A stretch of DNA of 64,000 nt from Paenibacillus sp. W2I17 (GTDB lineage Bacteria > Bacillota > Bacilli > Paenibacillales > Paenibacillaceae): positions 744,001 to 808,000 of the forward strand of contig NZ_JAUSXM010000001.1 in assembly GCF_030815985.1 (NCBI RefSeq), written 5' to 3'. A model generated the notes under the pieces. It saw only the letters and a program-made list of their open reading frames with translations. It had not been told where the DNA came from and ran no database searches. The translations under genes and the position numbers were made by a program. Of this stretch, positions 19,932-30,112 are shown in pieces; the stretch's first letter is position 1; each line of letters begins with the position of its first letter.

Positions 19932-21056
19932 TTAGCTATCCGTGCGAAGCAATGGCTGTGTACTGCAACGGAAAGCTCCGCCGAAAGAACGAGAAATTTC
20001 GTAATCAACATATTCTACTTTGATTCCTCTTTTCTCAAGCTCTTTTCCAATTGTATTTTTGAATGCAATGTCCGTAACATATACTTTGCTACTGATTGGC
20101 AATCCATTTACCGCCAAATCTTGAGCATCCTTGTAACTCACTTCGATTTTGTCCCAATTATTAAGTTCTTCTGGGAGCCCATTGTCTAACGAATCCATGC
20201 TAACAATCATTAATCCATCTCTTACAAAACTGATAGCACAATCCAGGTGCAATGTGCCAGGCTCTAGCTTCACCTCAACCACCTTATAACCTGATGGTAT
20301 CAAATAGTTTCTGAGCCAATCAATACCGGCTTTGTTTGAAGCTAGACCAGAATTACCGACGAATACAGTCTTTCCATACACGAGGATATCTCCACCTTCA
20401 AGGTAAGGACCGGCAGCAGAGTTGATTCCTTTAGAAACGTCTGGTTGCGGGACAGCTACATGCGGAACGTTATTTTGGGCTGCTTCCTTATCCAGAATAC
20501 TTCTAACAGGTAAAACCTCAAGTCTCCGGTAAGCCGATTTAAATGAACCTTCAATTAGATGATTTCCGATTGTGAAGAATGGATCTCTGACAAAGAAATT
20601 AGTTACTCCTTCGCCACCTGTAATGCCATCTTTCACAGCCCCTAGTTGTTTTTCCTTTTCAGTTAAAAGGCGTGGACGTTGAACCTCAACCCCGTATTTT
20701 TCAAGAACCTTTTTAAGGTCTTCACGCTCTTTTTCCCACTTTTTCTGTGCCTCTGCCGGATCCGTATTCATTATAGACATGCCTCCTTCAGGCATAGGCA
20801 TGTCTCCTTCTGGAAAATCATCAAAATTGAAGTGCATAAAAGCTTCAGATTGTGTCAATACAACTCTTTTTAGCGTGGCGAATTCACTCTCTACATATAC
20901 ATTGTTTTTCTCACTTTTTGTAGTCACAGTTCCATTCACTTCCGTAACTCTATTAACTTTAGACACACCAGTCGCCCCTGCCACTGGTAATATGCTAGTT
21001 ACCAGTACAAGTGATAATGCTGTTGATCCAACCCACTTCAAATTCTTTTTTTTCAT
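19932..21056 (-). CDS. secreted amidinotransferase / arginine-deiminase-fold protein
   Basis: 374 residues with a clear signal peptide (MKKKNLKWVGSTALSLVLVTSILPVAGATG as two hydrophobic blocks). The mature part has the catalytic elements of the guanidine-modifying superfamily: FVRDPFF, EGGDILVYG, the His of TLHLDCAISFV and the nucleophilic Cys364 in GGAFRCSTQPLLR near the C terminus. Family members act on arginine, agmatine or glycine/arginine pairs and are mostly cytoplasmic, so an exported one is unusual. Start ATG follows TTAGGAGGG. It heads an operon with a two-component system, suggesting that its substrate, product or target is outside the membrane. The reaction cannot be decided from sequence. 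Confidence 0.8.
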   Translation of the reverse strand: MKKKNLKWVGSTALSLVLVTSILPVAGATGVSKVNRVTEVNGTVTTKSEKNNVYVESEFATLKRVVLTQSEAFMHFNFDDFPEGDMPMPEGGMSIMNTDPAEAQKKWEKEREDLKKVLEKYGVEVQRPRLLTEKEKQLGAVKDGITGGEGVTNFFVRDPFFTIGNHLIEGSFKSAYRRLEVLPVRSILDKEAAQNNVPHVAVPQPDVSKGINSAAGPYLEGGDILVYGKTVFVGNSGLASNKAGIDWLRNYLIPSGYKVVEVKLEPGTLHLDCAISFVRDGLMIVSMDSLDNGLPEELNNWDKIEVSYKDAQDLAVNGLPISSKVYVTDIAFKNTIGKELEKRGIKVEYVDYEISRSFGGAFRCSTQPLLRTDS

Positions 21057-21214
21057 ATTAATGCCCTCCTAATAATTTGTTTTAATGCTTACAGTTTGAA
21101 TTATAGAGAGTAATTCTTAACAGTTTATGAAGGCATACTATTTTAATTTAAACTCCTTCCCGTAAGGTCTGACAAGAGATCTTTAAATGAATCACATCTT
21201 CTTCCATCAAAAAC

Positions 21215-21532
21215 TTAGATACCCGCTTCTCCATGTTTTGGCTCACGCAGTTTAATAGAAGGATTGCTAGATAGATAGGTTTCTTCATGTGCAAAGCAAA
21301 ATAAGGAACGTACAAAACGGATACGGTGCCCTAGGTTGCTTGGTTTTAGACGATCAGATTGCTTTGCTAAGTATTCCTTCAGGAGATTTAGAGTTACTCC
21401 CGAAATATCTACATCCCCTAGATCAGAAACCAGCATCTTGAGTTGTAAAGCATACGCACGCAATGTATTCAGGCTCAATCCTTGAATTCGTTTATCTGCC
21501 TCATAATGATTCCAAAGTTCACTTAAAATCAT
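21215..21532 (-). pseudogene. tyrosine recombinase, N-terminal SAM-like domain only
   Basis: 105 residues from the ATG at 21532, seven bases after AGGAGG. LSELWNHYEADKRIQGLSLNT, LRAYALQLKML and the end FAHEETYLSSNPSIKL are the core-binding domain of XerC/phage-type integrases. The catalytic R-H-R-Y domain is missing: the frame stops after REPKHGEAGI, just where the catalytic part should begin. A family-1 repeat lies 35 bp upstream. The product could still bind DNA but cannot recombine. Confidence 0.65.
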
Positions 21533-21566
21533 AATAAAACCTCCTATTAAGAGCAATTAATTTTAG

Positions 21567-21680
21567 GCAATAGGAACAAGTTCTTGTCCAATACGGTAAT
21601 CGGGACAAGAACTTGTACCGATAAAACAAAAAAGCCGCTAAAATAGCGACTTCAATGGGAATATGTTCATGTCCCTCGAC
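21567..21680 (-). repeat. family-1 repeat, copy D
   Basis: TAGGAACAAGTTCTTGTCC, inverted GGGACAAGAACTTGTACCG, hairpin GCCGCTAAAATAGCGAC with a minus-strand T run, a last unit and TCCCTCGAC. It lies 50 bp past the GH1 stop. Confidence 0.8.
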
Positions 21681-21729
21681 CTTCCATCCACATAACACCA
21701 GCGACTCCATCATATCCTAAGGATATGAT

Positions 21730-22626
<897 letters not shown>

Positions 22627-22639
22627 TCAAGCCTGTGGG

Positions 22640-23045
22640 AAGCGATAAAAAAGGATGTTATTGATTTTATGACAGAGAAAACGTTGATCATAAAACTTTA
22701 TATCTTCACTATAGGGATAAATTTGATTTGTTAGATACGCTCTCTGTGTCATCTGCGAAGCTGGATCTTCTTCAGAAGGAAATTTCGGTTGGTTTAAGTA
22801 TTTTGCAGAAAAACATTCATTTTGTTTCGGTGATGCTGGCTAGTAAAGGAGCTCTTTTATTTCACAGTTGATGCCTTGATTTTATTATCATGGATATTCG
22901 CAATGGTTGGAATTTGATTGAAGATAAAAAGATCGGTTAAAAAGAGGAGGTTATCATACAATTTTTCAAGCCAGCGTATGTAGGACTCCTAGTCAATGGA
23001 ATGCCTTATCCATCAAAGGTTATGGAAGAACAAGTGGGATTATGT
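22640..23045 (+). pseudogene. decayed TetR-family regulator (paralogue of the 23305 gene)
   Basis: Plus-strand translation gives NVDHKTLYLHYRDKFDLLDTL, LQKNIHFVSVMLASKGALLF and later QFFKPAYVGL and NGMPYPSKVMEEQ. These match, in order, RKTIYLHYKDKYDLLDNL, AVLAGKGAPFF, NFFAPAYVGL and NKMPYPPSVMNKQ of the intact TetR protein encoded at 23305 on the opposite strand. A stop codon and at least one frameshift interrupt it, and most of the DNA-binding part is missing. Confidence 0.65.
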
Positions 23046-23194
23046 AAGAGAATAACCTGTTATAGGTCATACATAATAAAATACTTGAAGCAGGCGTATA
23101 CGTAGACTGCCCAGCACGAACATCTTCATGAGAGCTGTCCTTTACTGACAATCACTGTAAGAAGATGCATGCTTCTAAGTCTGTAAATTCTAAA

Positions 23195-23230
23195 AAAGGC
23201 TTTCGAGTTTATCTTCTCTCGAAAGCCTTT
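23195..23230. terminator. bidirectional terminator
   Basis: Stem AAAGGCTTTCGAG / CTCGAAAGCCTTT with flanking A and T runs, between the TetR remnant (plus) and the intact TetR gene (minus). Confidence 0.85.
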
Positions 23231-23304
23231 AAAATGTACACAATGTGAACCTCCGAAAAAGAAGAGGTTTATGTGATGATGCCTCAAGGCATTATTTATT
23301 GAAA

Positions 23305-23850
23305 CTAAGACAAGTTCATATCTAATATATATTCTGCTTGTTTATTCATAACGCTGGGGGGATACGGCATCTTATTTACAAACCACCATTCCACGAGTCC
23401 TACGTATGCTGGAGCGAAAAAATTCACCAGAATATCCTCATTTAATCCCTTCGTTCTCGCTTCGTCGAACTCCCACCCCTGTCGGAAATCTTCAATAACA
23501 AATTCAAGGAATCTGCTGCGGAAGAACGGAGCTCCTTTACCCGCCAGAACAGCCGAAAAGAAGCAATAGTTGCTTTCAAAATACTCAAACCAGGTTATTT
23601 GAGTTTCATCTGAGGTTTCTGATTCTGGATAACAAATTAGTCGGAGTGCTTGGATGTGTCCTTCAATGAGATTATCCAATAAGTCGTATTTATCCTTGTA
23701 ATGTAGATAGATCGTTTTTCGGTTAACGTTTGCTCTGTCTGAAATTTCTTGCATTGTAATATCATCAAAGTCTTTTTCAAGTATCAATTCAACAACAGCT
23801 TTTTTAATTGCTCCTTGTGATTTTAATATACGTCGATCCACTTTAGACAT
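23305..23850 (-). CDS. TetR-family transcriptional regulator
   Basis: 181 residues. The N-terminal helix-turn-helix (AIKKAVVELILEKDFDDITM, ISDRANVNRKTIYLHYKDKY) is typical of TetR repressors. The C-terminal half (ITWFEYFESNYCFFSAVLAG, FFAPAYVGLVEWWF) fits the TetR_C_33-like group seen next to small permease or pump genes in Bacillota. ATG at 23850 after AAAGGGG. The natural target is unclear: the downstream side is a terminator, and the opposite side is 1.5 kb of debris before an MFS pump at 25340. Confidence 0.88.
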   Translation of the reverse strand: MSKVDRRILKSQGAIKKAVVELILEKDFDDITMQEISDRANVNRKTIYLHYKDKYDLLDNLIEGHIQALRLICYPESETSDETQITWFEYFESNYCFFSAVLAGKGAPFFRSRFLEFVIEDFRQGWEFDEARTKGLNEDILVNFFAPAYVGLVEWWFVNKMPYPPSVMNKQAEYILDMNLS

Positions 23851-23994
23851 ACGTAACCCCTTTCTAGTTGAGTACTAAACCCCAAACCCTTTATTTTTGT
23901 TACTTATTACCCAAAAAATACTCATTTGGTTATTGCATTAGAGTGTTCCCTTATATAATAATACACAAATGATGATTATTCCATAAGGGGGAAA

Positions 23995-24046
23995 CAAAAT
24001 AAGAAAGGGGCTGATACACACAAAATAAGAAAGGGGCTGATACACA
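23995..24046 (+). repeat. perfect 26-bp tandem duplication
   Basis: Two adjacent identical 26-mers containing AAGAAAGGGGCTGATACACA. Each contains AGAAAGGGG, which would look like a ribosome site, but no ORF follows. Confidence 0.85.
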
Positions 24047-25330
24047 CATTTAGAAAATGTTGAGATCTTATTCTAGGCTTTGGCGTCTTAAGTGAGGGTG
24101 CGAACATTGTGATCATATAGTATGAACAGTATTTTCTGTTCTGCTCTTATGTGAGGATATCACTTAATTGATACGAGGATATTTAAAAACAATGTAATAA
24201 TCAAAAACAGAAGCGGTGTCCCAAAAGGAAAGATGATTTGTTACTAAGAAAACTTAGGATTCGTGATGCAATTTATGAAAACTTAAAATGAGCAACGAAA
24301 TTCACTGAAAAAATTTCAAATGGCTTATTTAAACTTTCAAATAATACAGGTCGACTTAGTTGTTTCTTGCCCTATTCCGACCGTTTAGGATTTAATAACC
24401 CATTTAATAATGAAGTGTGAGTAATCCTTAGTAGATGAGTACAATTAAAACTGAAAATCATCTGGTTGTATTACATTGGTTGAGCTTAAAGAGGAAATAT
24501 TGTTATTGAAAACTGTTCATAATGAAAGAACCCATAGAATTCTTCAATCTCCTCGAGCAAGATCATGGTTTAGGTTGCTTTATTAGATATGAAGAAAGTT
24601 TCGTACCCCATTCGGACAAACACTCGAAACATTCTTTCATCTCCGTGGGGGTCATACTCTCAACATACAACAACCGCTTTCTAGAAGCTGAGTCTGTTAA
24701 AACTCATCTCATGTAATTCTCTTTAGCCTAGACTTTCTCGGTTCTTTCCATGGTGTTCTTTATTTAGGAAATGAACAACATGTCTGCCGAGTTGGGCACA
24801 GCTCACAGAGACAGATGGACACTGACGAACGGTCAGTGCGATCATTCAGATACTCCTGCTGTTTTCTGTCCAACGCACGATTAACGCTTTTGTCATCGCC
24901 CTCCTTGGCTAAAAGTATCCTGGGAATCACAGCCATAGCTCTACTTTTTTTCGCAATGCACACTCTTATTCCAGACCTGTTACCTTTAATTTGTTAGATT
25001 ATTATTTCCTGTATGACGCGTAATATCCGAAGCTTATCACTAAAACGGAATCAACTGTGTTCTCGTTATTGGGCATCAATGACCTACCTGTTGACTCCTT
25101 CTTCTATGTGGCAAGCAGAATTACTGAACTTTTGTATTCTCTTGCTGCAATCACCGCAGAATAAGTTTAAGGTTCAAAGTACAAAACTCACTATGTAATT
25201 AAAGAAAATCAAAAGATAGACACTGTCATTACAGGAATCGACAACGAACTTTTTGACCACCTAAGAATATGGAAATAATGAAATTATCTTTTTTACTAGT
25301 GTAATTAAAACGAAAATGAAATGAGATAGG
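24047..25330. other. 1.3-kb region of decayed sequence
   Basis: No convincing gene. Short plus frames look protein-like in places, for example LLGINDLPVDSFFYVASRI near 25055-25130 and ILGITAIALLFFAM near 24918-24965, the second like a membrane helix, but they are in different frames. An inverted repeat ACTGAC-GAACG-GTCAGT (about 24822-24838) resembles a TetR-type operator. It is over 900 bp from the intact TetR gene, so the link is weak. Confidence 0.35.
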
Positions 25331-25339
25331 AGTAATACA

Positions 25340-26509
25340 ATGATATCGAATACATGGAAAATTTATATGCTCGCCATTGTTAGCTTCCTCGTCGGTACAT
25401 CGGAGCTTATTATTGCGGGGATTCTGGATAAAGTAGCTGCATCAATAGGAGTCCCTGTATCAGTGGCTGGGCAGCTAATTACTGTTTTTTCATTGGCGTA
25501 CGCTTTTGGGACACCTGTTATAATGGCTTTAACGTCACGAATGGATCGGAGAAATCTACTCATTTACTCTCTTGTCGCATTTGTCATTGGCAATGCCATG
25601 ACAGCCGTTTTGCCAGGATTTCTCCTTCTATTCATCTCGAGGATCGTTCTGGCACTTAGTACCGGCGTATTTATTGTTACGGCCTTGATGGTGGCATCCA
25701 AACTCGCTCCGCCCGATAAACAGGGGAGCGGTATTGCAACAGTCGTGATGGGCTTTTCGACCGCACTGGTTGTCGGCGTTCCGCTAGGCAGAGTTGCAGC
25801 TTCTATGTACGATTGGAAGTTAATATTTGCAGGTCTCGGTGTGCTTGGACTGTTGGCCATTTTCGGAATGTACTCCCTGATTCCAAAGTCGGAAGGAGAA
25901 GAGCCGGTTCCGATTGGCAAGCAACTGGCCTTGTTGAAGGAGCCTAGAATCGCCATGGCGTTGCTGATCACTTTCTTCTGGATCGCCGGATATTCGATTG
26001 TTTATACGTACATTTCACCGTTCCTGCTCTCTGTTACGGGAATGAGCGAGAAAATCGTAAGTATTGGGCTGTTCGCTTTCGGCATTGCCAGCCTGCTGGG
26101 ATCTAAGTTCGGAGGCTACAGCTCGGATAAATGGGGTGTATCCCGCACGCTCATCGGTAGTTTGCTGGTTCATGCGCTGGCTCTGATCTTAATCTTCATC
26201 GGGGCTATGTCGCCAATCGTCATGTTCCCACTGCTCATGCTGTGGTCCTTCGCCGCCTGGACTTCAGGCCCAACTACGCAGTACAATTTGGTCCAGCAGG
26301 CACCGGAAGCATCAGGTATTATGCTCAGCTTGAACAATTCTGTTGTGCAGCTAGCCATGGCTTTTGGTGCAGGCCTCGGTGGAGTTGTCGTGGAGCAAAT
26401 ATCACTTTCATCCATCAGTTGGATCGGTGCTATTATTGTATTTCTTGGAGTTATAACCACAGTTGCGTCCTCACGCTTTTCGCGTTCGGAGGCCCTCGAC
26501 AAAGGGTAA
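25340..26509 (+). CDS. MFS exporter, 12-helix DHA1 type
   Basis: 389 residues with 12 predicted helices. The A-motif region between helices 2 and 3 is TSRMDRRNLLIYS, and helix 5 has the drug-exporter motif C-like GFSTALVVGVPLGRVAASMYDW, in the style of AraJ/YdhP/PbuE-type exporters. Start ATG after GATAGGAG. A terminator follows at 26606. Substrate unknown; members of this group export purines, sugars, chloramphenicol or other drugs. It stands alone apart from the distant TetR gene. Confidence 0.85.
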   Translation: MISNTWKIYMLAIVSFLVGTSELIIAGILDKVAASIGVPVSVAGQLITVFSLAYAFGTPVIMALTSRMDRRNLLIYSLVAFVIGNAMTAVLPGFLLLFISRIVLALSTGVFIVTALMVASKLAPPDKQGSGIATVVMGFSTALVVGVPLGRVAASMYDWKLIFAGLGVLGLLAIFGMYSLIPKSEGEEPVPIGKQLALLKEPRIAMALLITFFWIAGYSIVYTYISPFLLSVTGMSEKIVSIGLFAFGIASLLGSKFGGYSSDKWGVSRTLIGSLLVHALALILIFIGAMSPIVMFPLLMLWSFAAWTSGPTTQYNLVQQAPEASGIMLSLNNSVVQLAMAFGAGLGGVVVEQISLSSISWIGAIIVFLGVITTVASSRFSRSEALDKG

Positions 26510-26605
26510 ATCTGCTGCTGCATCTTTAAGTTGCGTATCATTCGTTAATGGTGCTTAATTGAAAGAAACATTAAACACACCTATAAATAGTCATCAATTT
26601 GAAAG

Positions 26606-26637
26606 CCACCATTAATCATATTTTAATGGTGGTTTTC
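26606..26637 (+). terminator. Rho-independent terminator after the MFS gene
   Basis: Stem CCACCATTAA / TTAATGGTGG followed by TTTTCC. Confidence 0.8.
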
Positions 26638-26770
26638 CGATTTTAATGATTTTCCTTGTTGGCACATCTTAAAGATATAATATGTACTTCTTAAATCTTG
26701 AACACATACACTAAAATTGATTTCAAACACATTTCGTTTGAAGTATTATTTTATCAACCGTGCTCCTAAC

Positions 26771-26875
26771 TCGGTACAAGTTCTTGTCCTTGGCTCGGGA
26801 CCCGAACTTGTACCGATAAAATAAAAAAGCCGCTAAAATAGCGACTTCAATGGGACCATGTTCTTGTCCCTCGAC
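26771..26875 (-). repeat. family-1 repeat, copy E
   Basis: CGGTACAAGTTCTTGTCC, inverted GGGACCCGAACTTGTACCG, hairpin GCCGCTAAAATAGCGAC with a minus-strand T run, GGGACCATGTTCTTGTCCC and TCGACA. Confidence 0.85.
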
Positions 26876-26978
26876 AACAAAGTTCCCCAACATTGTTCCA
26901 TAGTATGAATCTCAATCAAATAGCGGCTACTATATCCGAAATCCAAATTTTTTTTATTCATTAAGGTACCACAAGATC

Positions 26979-27018
26979 AAATAACCACAGTCGCTATAAA
27001 ATGCGACTGTGGTTATTT
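26979..27018 (-). terminator. long hairpin downstream of the MarR gene
   Basis: A perfect 16-bp stem AAATAACCACAGTCGC / GCGACTGTGGTTATTT with an 8-base loop, 120 bp past the MarR stop. Only a short U-rich tail, so termination is likely but not textbook. Its core AGTCGC/GCGACT echoes the family-1 hairpin. Confidence 0.6.
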
Positions 27019-27140
27019 GCCCATAATGTATTTCTGTTATAATGTCCGTTTATTTGATAGTCGGATTAGTGTGATGTGCGCTGAGAGTTCCAAAGGTCTA
27101 AATATGATTCGATGTTGGCAAATTTATTTGTGTACCGTAT

Positions 27141-27554
27141 TTAAGAAGTAAATAATCGAATGTTTTTTTTATCCTTTTCAGACATAGACGCCTCTAAAAC
27201 AGAACTAACTTCTGTAATAATATCTCTCGTATATTTCTCACCGTTTGGAGTAAGAACAACATAGAAGCCTCTCTTATCTTCTTCATACACAACTCGTTCT
27301 ACAGGTTGAAAAGTATGGTTTTCCAATCTGGTGATTAGACGAGTAAGAGCACTCTGGCTTAAACCAATCATATTCGATGCAGTAGCCAGACGTAGTTTGT
27401 TGTCTTCGGAATGATAAAGGTACATAAGCAAATAAAACTCTTTTAAGCTAAATTGATAACGTTCCTGAAGGATATGGTTTAAAGCATTATTAATTCGATC
27501 ATGATATTTGGAGAAATTGACCCAGTCATGAATTAGATAATCCGAATCGCTCAA
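27141..27554 (-). CDS. MarR-family transcriptional regulator
   Basis: 137 residues with the MarR winged helix: RYQFSLKEFYLLMYLYHSED, ATASNMIGLSQSALTRLITRLE and the wing RVVYEEDKRGFYVVLTPNGE. No conserved Cys, so direct thiol sensing is not indicated. It lies 224 bp downstream of the VOC gene on the same strand with its own terminator. By analogy with MhqR/YodB-type circuits it may control the adjacent oxidoreductase and VOC genes; inference only. Confidence 0.88.
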   Translation of the reverse strand: MSDSDYLIHDWVNFSKYHDRINNALNHILQERYQFSLKEFYLLMYLYHSEDNKLRLATASNMIGLSQSALTRLITRLENHTFQPVERVVYEEDKRGFYVVLTPNGEKYTRDIITEVSSVLEASMSEKDKKNIRLFTS

Positions 27555-27778
27555 GTATATCGTCCTTTCATTCTATACGTTGTATTGTCCCACATATAGT
27601 ATTACCTTAACTTAAGCTGATGTCAAAAGATCAAATCGATGCCTTTTCCTCAAATTGTGTATAGCTATAGTGCATGCATTTCCTTAGAATATACGAACAT
27701 AGGGACAGCATTACTTACATGATTAGAAATTTTCTCTGTGTAACAAATTTCTTATATGGTTGGTCATAAGTGCAGATG

Positions 27779-28300
27779 TTATGGGGTAAAACGTTTTGCT
27801 TCACTATCTTCAGGGTAGTTTAATCCATGCGGTGTATAGCTAATGAGTTCAATTAACATTCCCCATGGTGCACGCCCATATACAAAATGACCTGTTCCAT
27901 CTTCAACATCTCCTAACAATTCACCGGGATCATTTAATAACTCTCCACCTGCTTCAACAAATGCTTTAGCTGCTTCTTTAATGTCATCCACATAGAAACC
28001 AAAATGTTGAACACCCAAGTCAGAAGCAATTGACGGTTTCCGTTGATCAGCATCGACGTAATTAAATAGTTCGATACTAGCGCTATTATTAAAAGAAAGC
28101 AAGCGCATATGGATAACTTTGGTTCCCTTTTTCAGACCTAATGTTTTCTCAACATTTGGTCCAGCTAAAGGCTCATCTTCTAATTTTTTATTATCATAAG
28201 CAATTTTAGCGCCAAAAGCCTTTTTAAAGAAAACTGTTGCTTCTTCGATATCGGGAACGGTTACTCCAATATGGTCGATTCCTCTTGTAATATTTTTCAC
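27779..28300 (-). CDS. VOC-superfamily (glyoxalase-like) protein
   Basis: 173 residues. One extended VOC domain: GIDHIGVTVPDIEEATVFFK at the N terminus, VIHMRLLSF, LGVQHFGFYVDDIKEAAKAF and the C-terminal GRAPWGMLIELISY. The metal ligands His (GIDHIG), Glu (IELF), His (VQHFG) and Glu (LIEL) appear present, so it is probably a metal-dependent lyase, dioxygenase or epimerase. It follows the old-yellow-enzyme gene by 78 bp, likely co-transcribed. Confidence 0.82.
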   Translation of the reverse strand: MKNITRGIDHIGVTVPDIEEATVFFKKAFGAKIAYDNKKLEDEPLAGPNVEKTLGLKKGTKVIHMRLLSFNNSASIELFNYVDADQRKPSIASDLGVQHFGFYVDDIKEAAKAFVEAGGELLNDPGELLGDVEDGTGHFVYGRAPWGMLIELISYTPHGLNYPEDSEAKRFTP

Positions 28301-28378
28301 GTTTTATCTCTCCCTTTATTTAAATTTATTTTTATTCTTGGCTATTAAGCAAAGTCTTATGAATATAAGACTACATCT

Positions 28379-29425
28379 TTAACGAATTCCTCTAGAATAC
28401 TGAAAAGGTGGTTCCACTATCTTTGTTGTCGTTTTGATCGCATGCAATGTCCAATAAGGATCATTCAACATTCCTCTCGCCACCGCAACCAGATCTGCAT
28501 CGTCATTTGCAATAGTTGCTAGAGCGAGTTCAGCATTTTCAAGCTTTCCTACAGCAATCACAGGAAGACCAAGACGCTCCTTAAACATTCTTGCGAAAGG
28601 GACTTGGTAACCAGGCGTGTTTAATGGCTTCAATTTTCCTGGGATTCCTTCACCACCGCTAGAAATATGGAAAATGTCTACACCTGCAGCTTTAAATCTC
28701 TCTCCCATATGCAATGCATGTTCAAGGTCATACCCGCCATCAATGTATTCAATTGCAGAAAGTCTCATAATCAGGGGCATATTTTTGGGCATGACACTTT
28801 TCACCGCTTGAATGACCTCTACGCCAAATTTCGATAGGTCTGTTCCATATACATCTTCTCTGATATTAATACTAGGTGACATAAACTGATGAAGTAAATA
28901 CCCATGAGCACCATGAAGTTCAATGGTATCAAACCCGGCTTCAACTGCACGTCTAGCAGCATCCTTAAATTGACTAATTACTCGATTAATCTCTTCGATC
29001 GTTAGGGCTCTGGGGGATTTCAACTCTCCATATTTCGTCTCTTCAGGTAGCGCTACACCTTGAACAGAGGACGGAGCTACTGGTTGAATAGCATCCTCTG
29101 CCTTTCTGCCGGCATGCCCAATCTGTATACCTATTTTGGATCCATGCTTCTGAACTTCAGAGACGAGACGTTGATATGGAGGAATTTGATCATCGGACCA
29201 CAGGCCAAGATCACCATCTGTGATTCTTCCATCAGGATCAACGCCGGTCATTTCTACAATGATTAGTCCTGTTCCACCAACAGCTCTGGAAGCATAGTGC
29301 ACAAAATGCCAATCATTGGGTACGCCATCTTTTAGATCAACAGAATATTGACACATCGGAGCCATGACAGTTCTATTTTTGAGTTCCAGGTTTTTGAGTT
29401 TGAAAGGTGTGGATAAATTATTCAT
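28379..29425 (-). CDS. NADPH-dependent flavin oxidoreductase, old yellow enzyme (YqjM/NamA type)
   Basis: 348 residues from the ATG at 29425, which follows GGAGGT at good spacing; an ATG 13 codons upstream does not. An FMN-binding TIM barrel with the YqjM signatures Cys25 (APMCQYS), GHAGRKA, HGAHGYLLHQFMSP with the His pair that holds the substrate carbonyl, and VAVARGMLNDP. Known role: it reduces C=C bonds of enones, quinones and nitro compounds with NADPH. With the VOC, MarR, HxlR and nitroreductase genes nearby it fits an electrophile-detoxification group. Confidence 0.9.
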   Translation of the reverse strand: MNNLSTPFKLKNLELKNRTVMAPMCQYSVDLKDGVPNDWHFVHYASRAVGGTGLIIVEMTGVDPDGRITDGDLGLWSDDQIPPYQRLVSEVQKHGSKIGIQIGHAGRKAEDAIQPVAPSSVQGVALPEETKYGELKSPRALTIEEINRVISQFKDAARRAVEAGFDTIELHGAHGYLLHQFMSPSINIREDVYGTDLSKFGVEVIQAVKSVMPKNMPLIMRLSAIEYIDGGYDLEHALHMGERFKAAGVDIFHISSGGEGIPGKLKPLNTPGYQVPFARMFKERLGLPVIAVGKLENAELALATIANDDADLVAVARGMLNDPYWTLHAIKTTTKIVEPPFQYSRGIR

Positions 29426-29521
29426 TTTTAAATTACCTCCAATACTATTTGTTTGCACATGCAAATAATATCACTCGAATCTCTTCTTGTCAAAACAGTA
29501 GTCATTTCATTAAAGCCACAC

Positions 29522-29547
29522 CAAGCTATCCTTCCCATTAGCTTAAT
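29522..29547. repeat. family-2 short repeat
   Basis: AAGCTATCCTTCCCATTAGCTTAATA, three differences from the common form, abutting the hairpin at 29552. Confidence 0.6.
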
Positions 29548-29580
29548 AAAAAGACAGCCGACTAAATTAATCGGCTGTCT
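29547..29580 (-). terminator. hairpin terminator, minus direction
   Basis: Stem AGACAGCCGA / TCGGCTGTCT, followed on the minus strand by TTTTTATT. There is no intact gene just upstream, so it probably belonged to a lost gene. Confidence 0.65.
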
Positions 29581-29817
29581 ACTAATTGGTTTACATTCTA
29601 CTGCGTTCATTTGGGACTCACGACAAAATATTATGCTTCACATTTCATTGAAGAAAGCCCATAAAGAACTGAATCTGGAGAGTTATACGCCATACAATAA
29701 AAGATAGCTTTCTATGCAGGATTGAAATATAAAATGTTATATATCTTATCTATTAATTAGGTCACTTATGTTATTAAGTACATTTCGTTGACATTTAATG
29801 AAAAAAAACTGAACAGG
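29581..29817. other. no gene seen
   Basis: AT-rich spacer. An 84-codon plus frame has no family resemblance and no ribosome site. Confidence 0.4.
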
Positions 29818-30112
29818 GAATAATGCACCTCTTGGTACTAACCAGCCGCCTAAATGCAGGTTTCTCGTTTAGCGTCTCACCTCGTGCATTTATCATCTTA
29901 GATCCGATTTTGTCATCTTTAGCTCAAGAAGGTACCAAGCCCCATCGGAGTGAACTTAAGCGATTACCATTACTGGTTGCAATGATTGACGGGATAAATT
30001 GCATAGGGGCAGCGTTATAATTTGGACGATAGTCAAAGCCTTTGGTGTCTGAAGCCAAGTGTCGTTCCATTATGCTATCAATGGGATCAATAATTGTAAA
30101 TCTGCCGCACAT
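29818..30112 (-). pseudogene. SRAP/HMCES-family protein (YedK-like), nonsense-mutated and truncated
   Basis: MCGRFTIID with the essential Cys2, then YNAAPMQFIPSI and LRWGLVPS. The next codon is TGA where the family has Trp (GLVPSWA). The same frame continues as KDDKIGSKMINARGETLNEKPAFR, as expected for the family, then ends after about 30 more residues. SRAP proteins form a covalent link to abasic sites in single-stranded DNA. One nonsense codon plus loss of the last third make this a pseudogene. Confidence 0.8.

Noticed and set aside
24822..24838. TetR operator near 24.8 kb as proof of control of the MFS pump
   Set aside because: It is a single inverted repeat about 500 bp from the pump and over 900 bp from the TetR gene; too weak to call.
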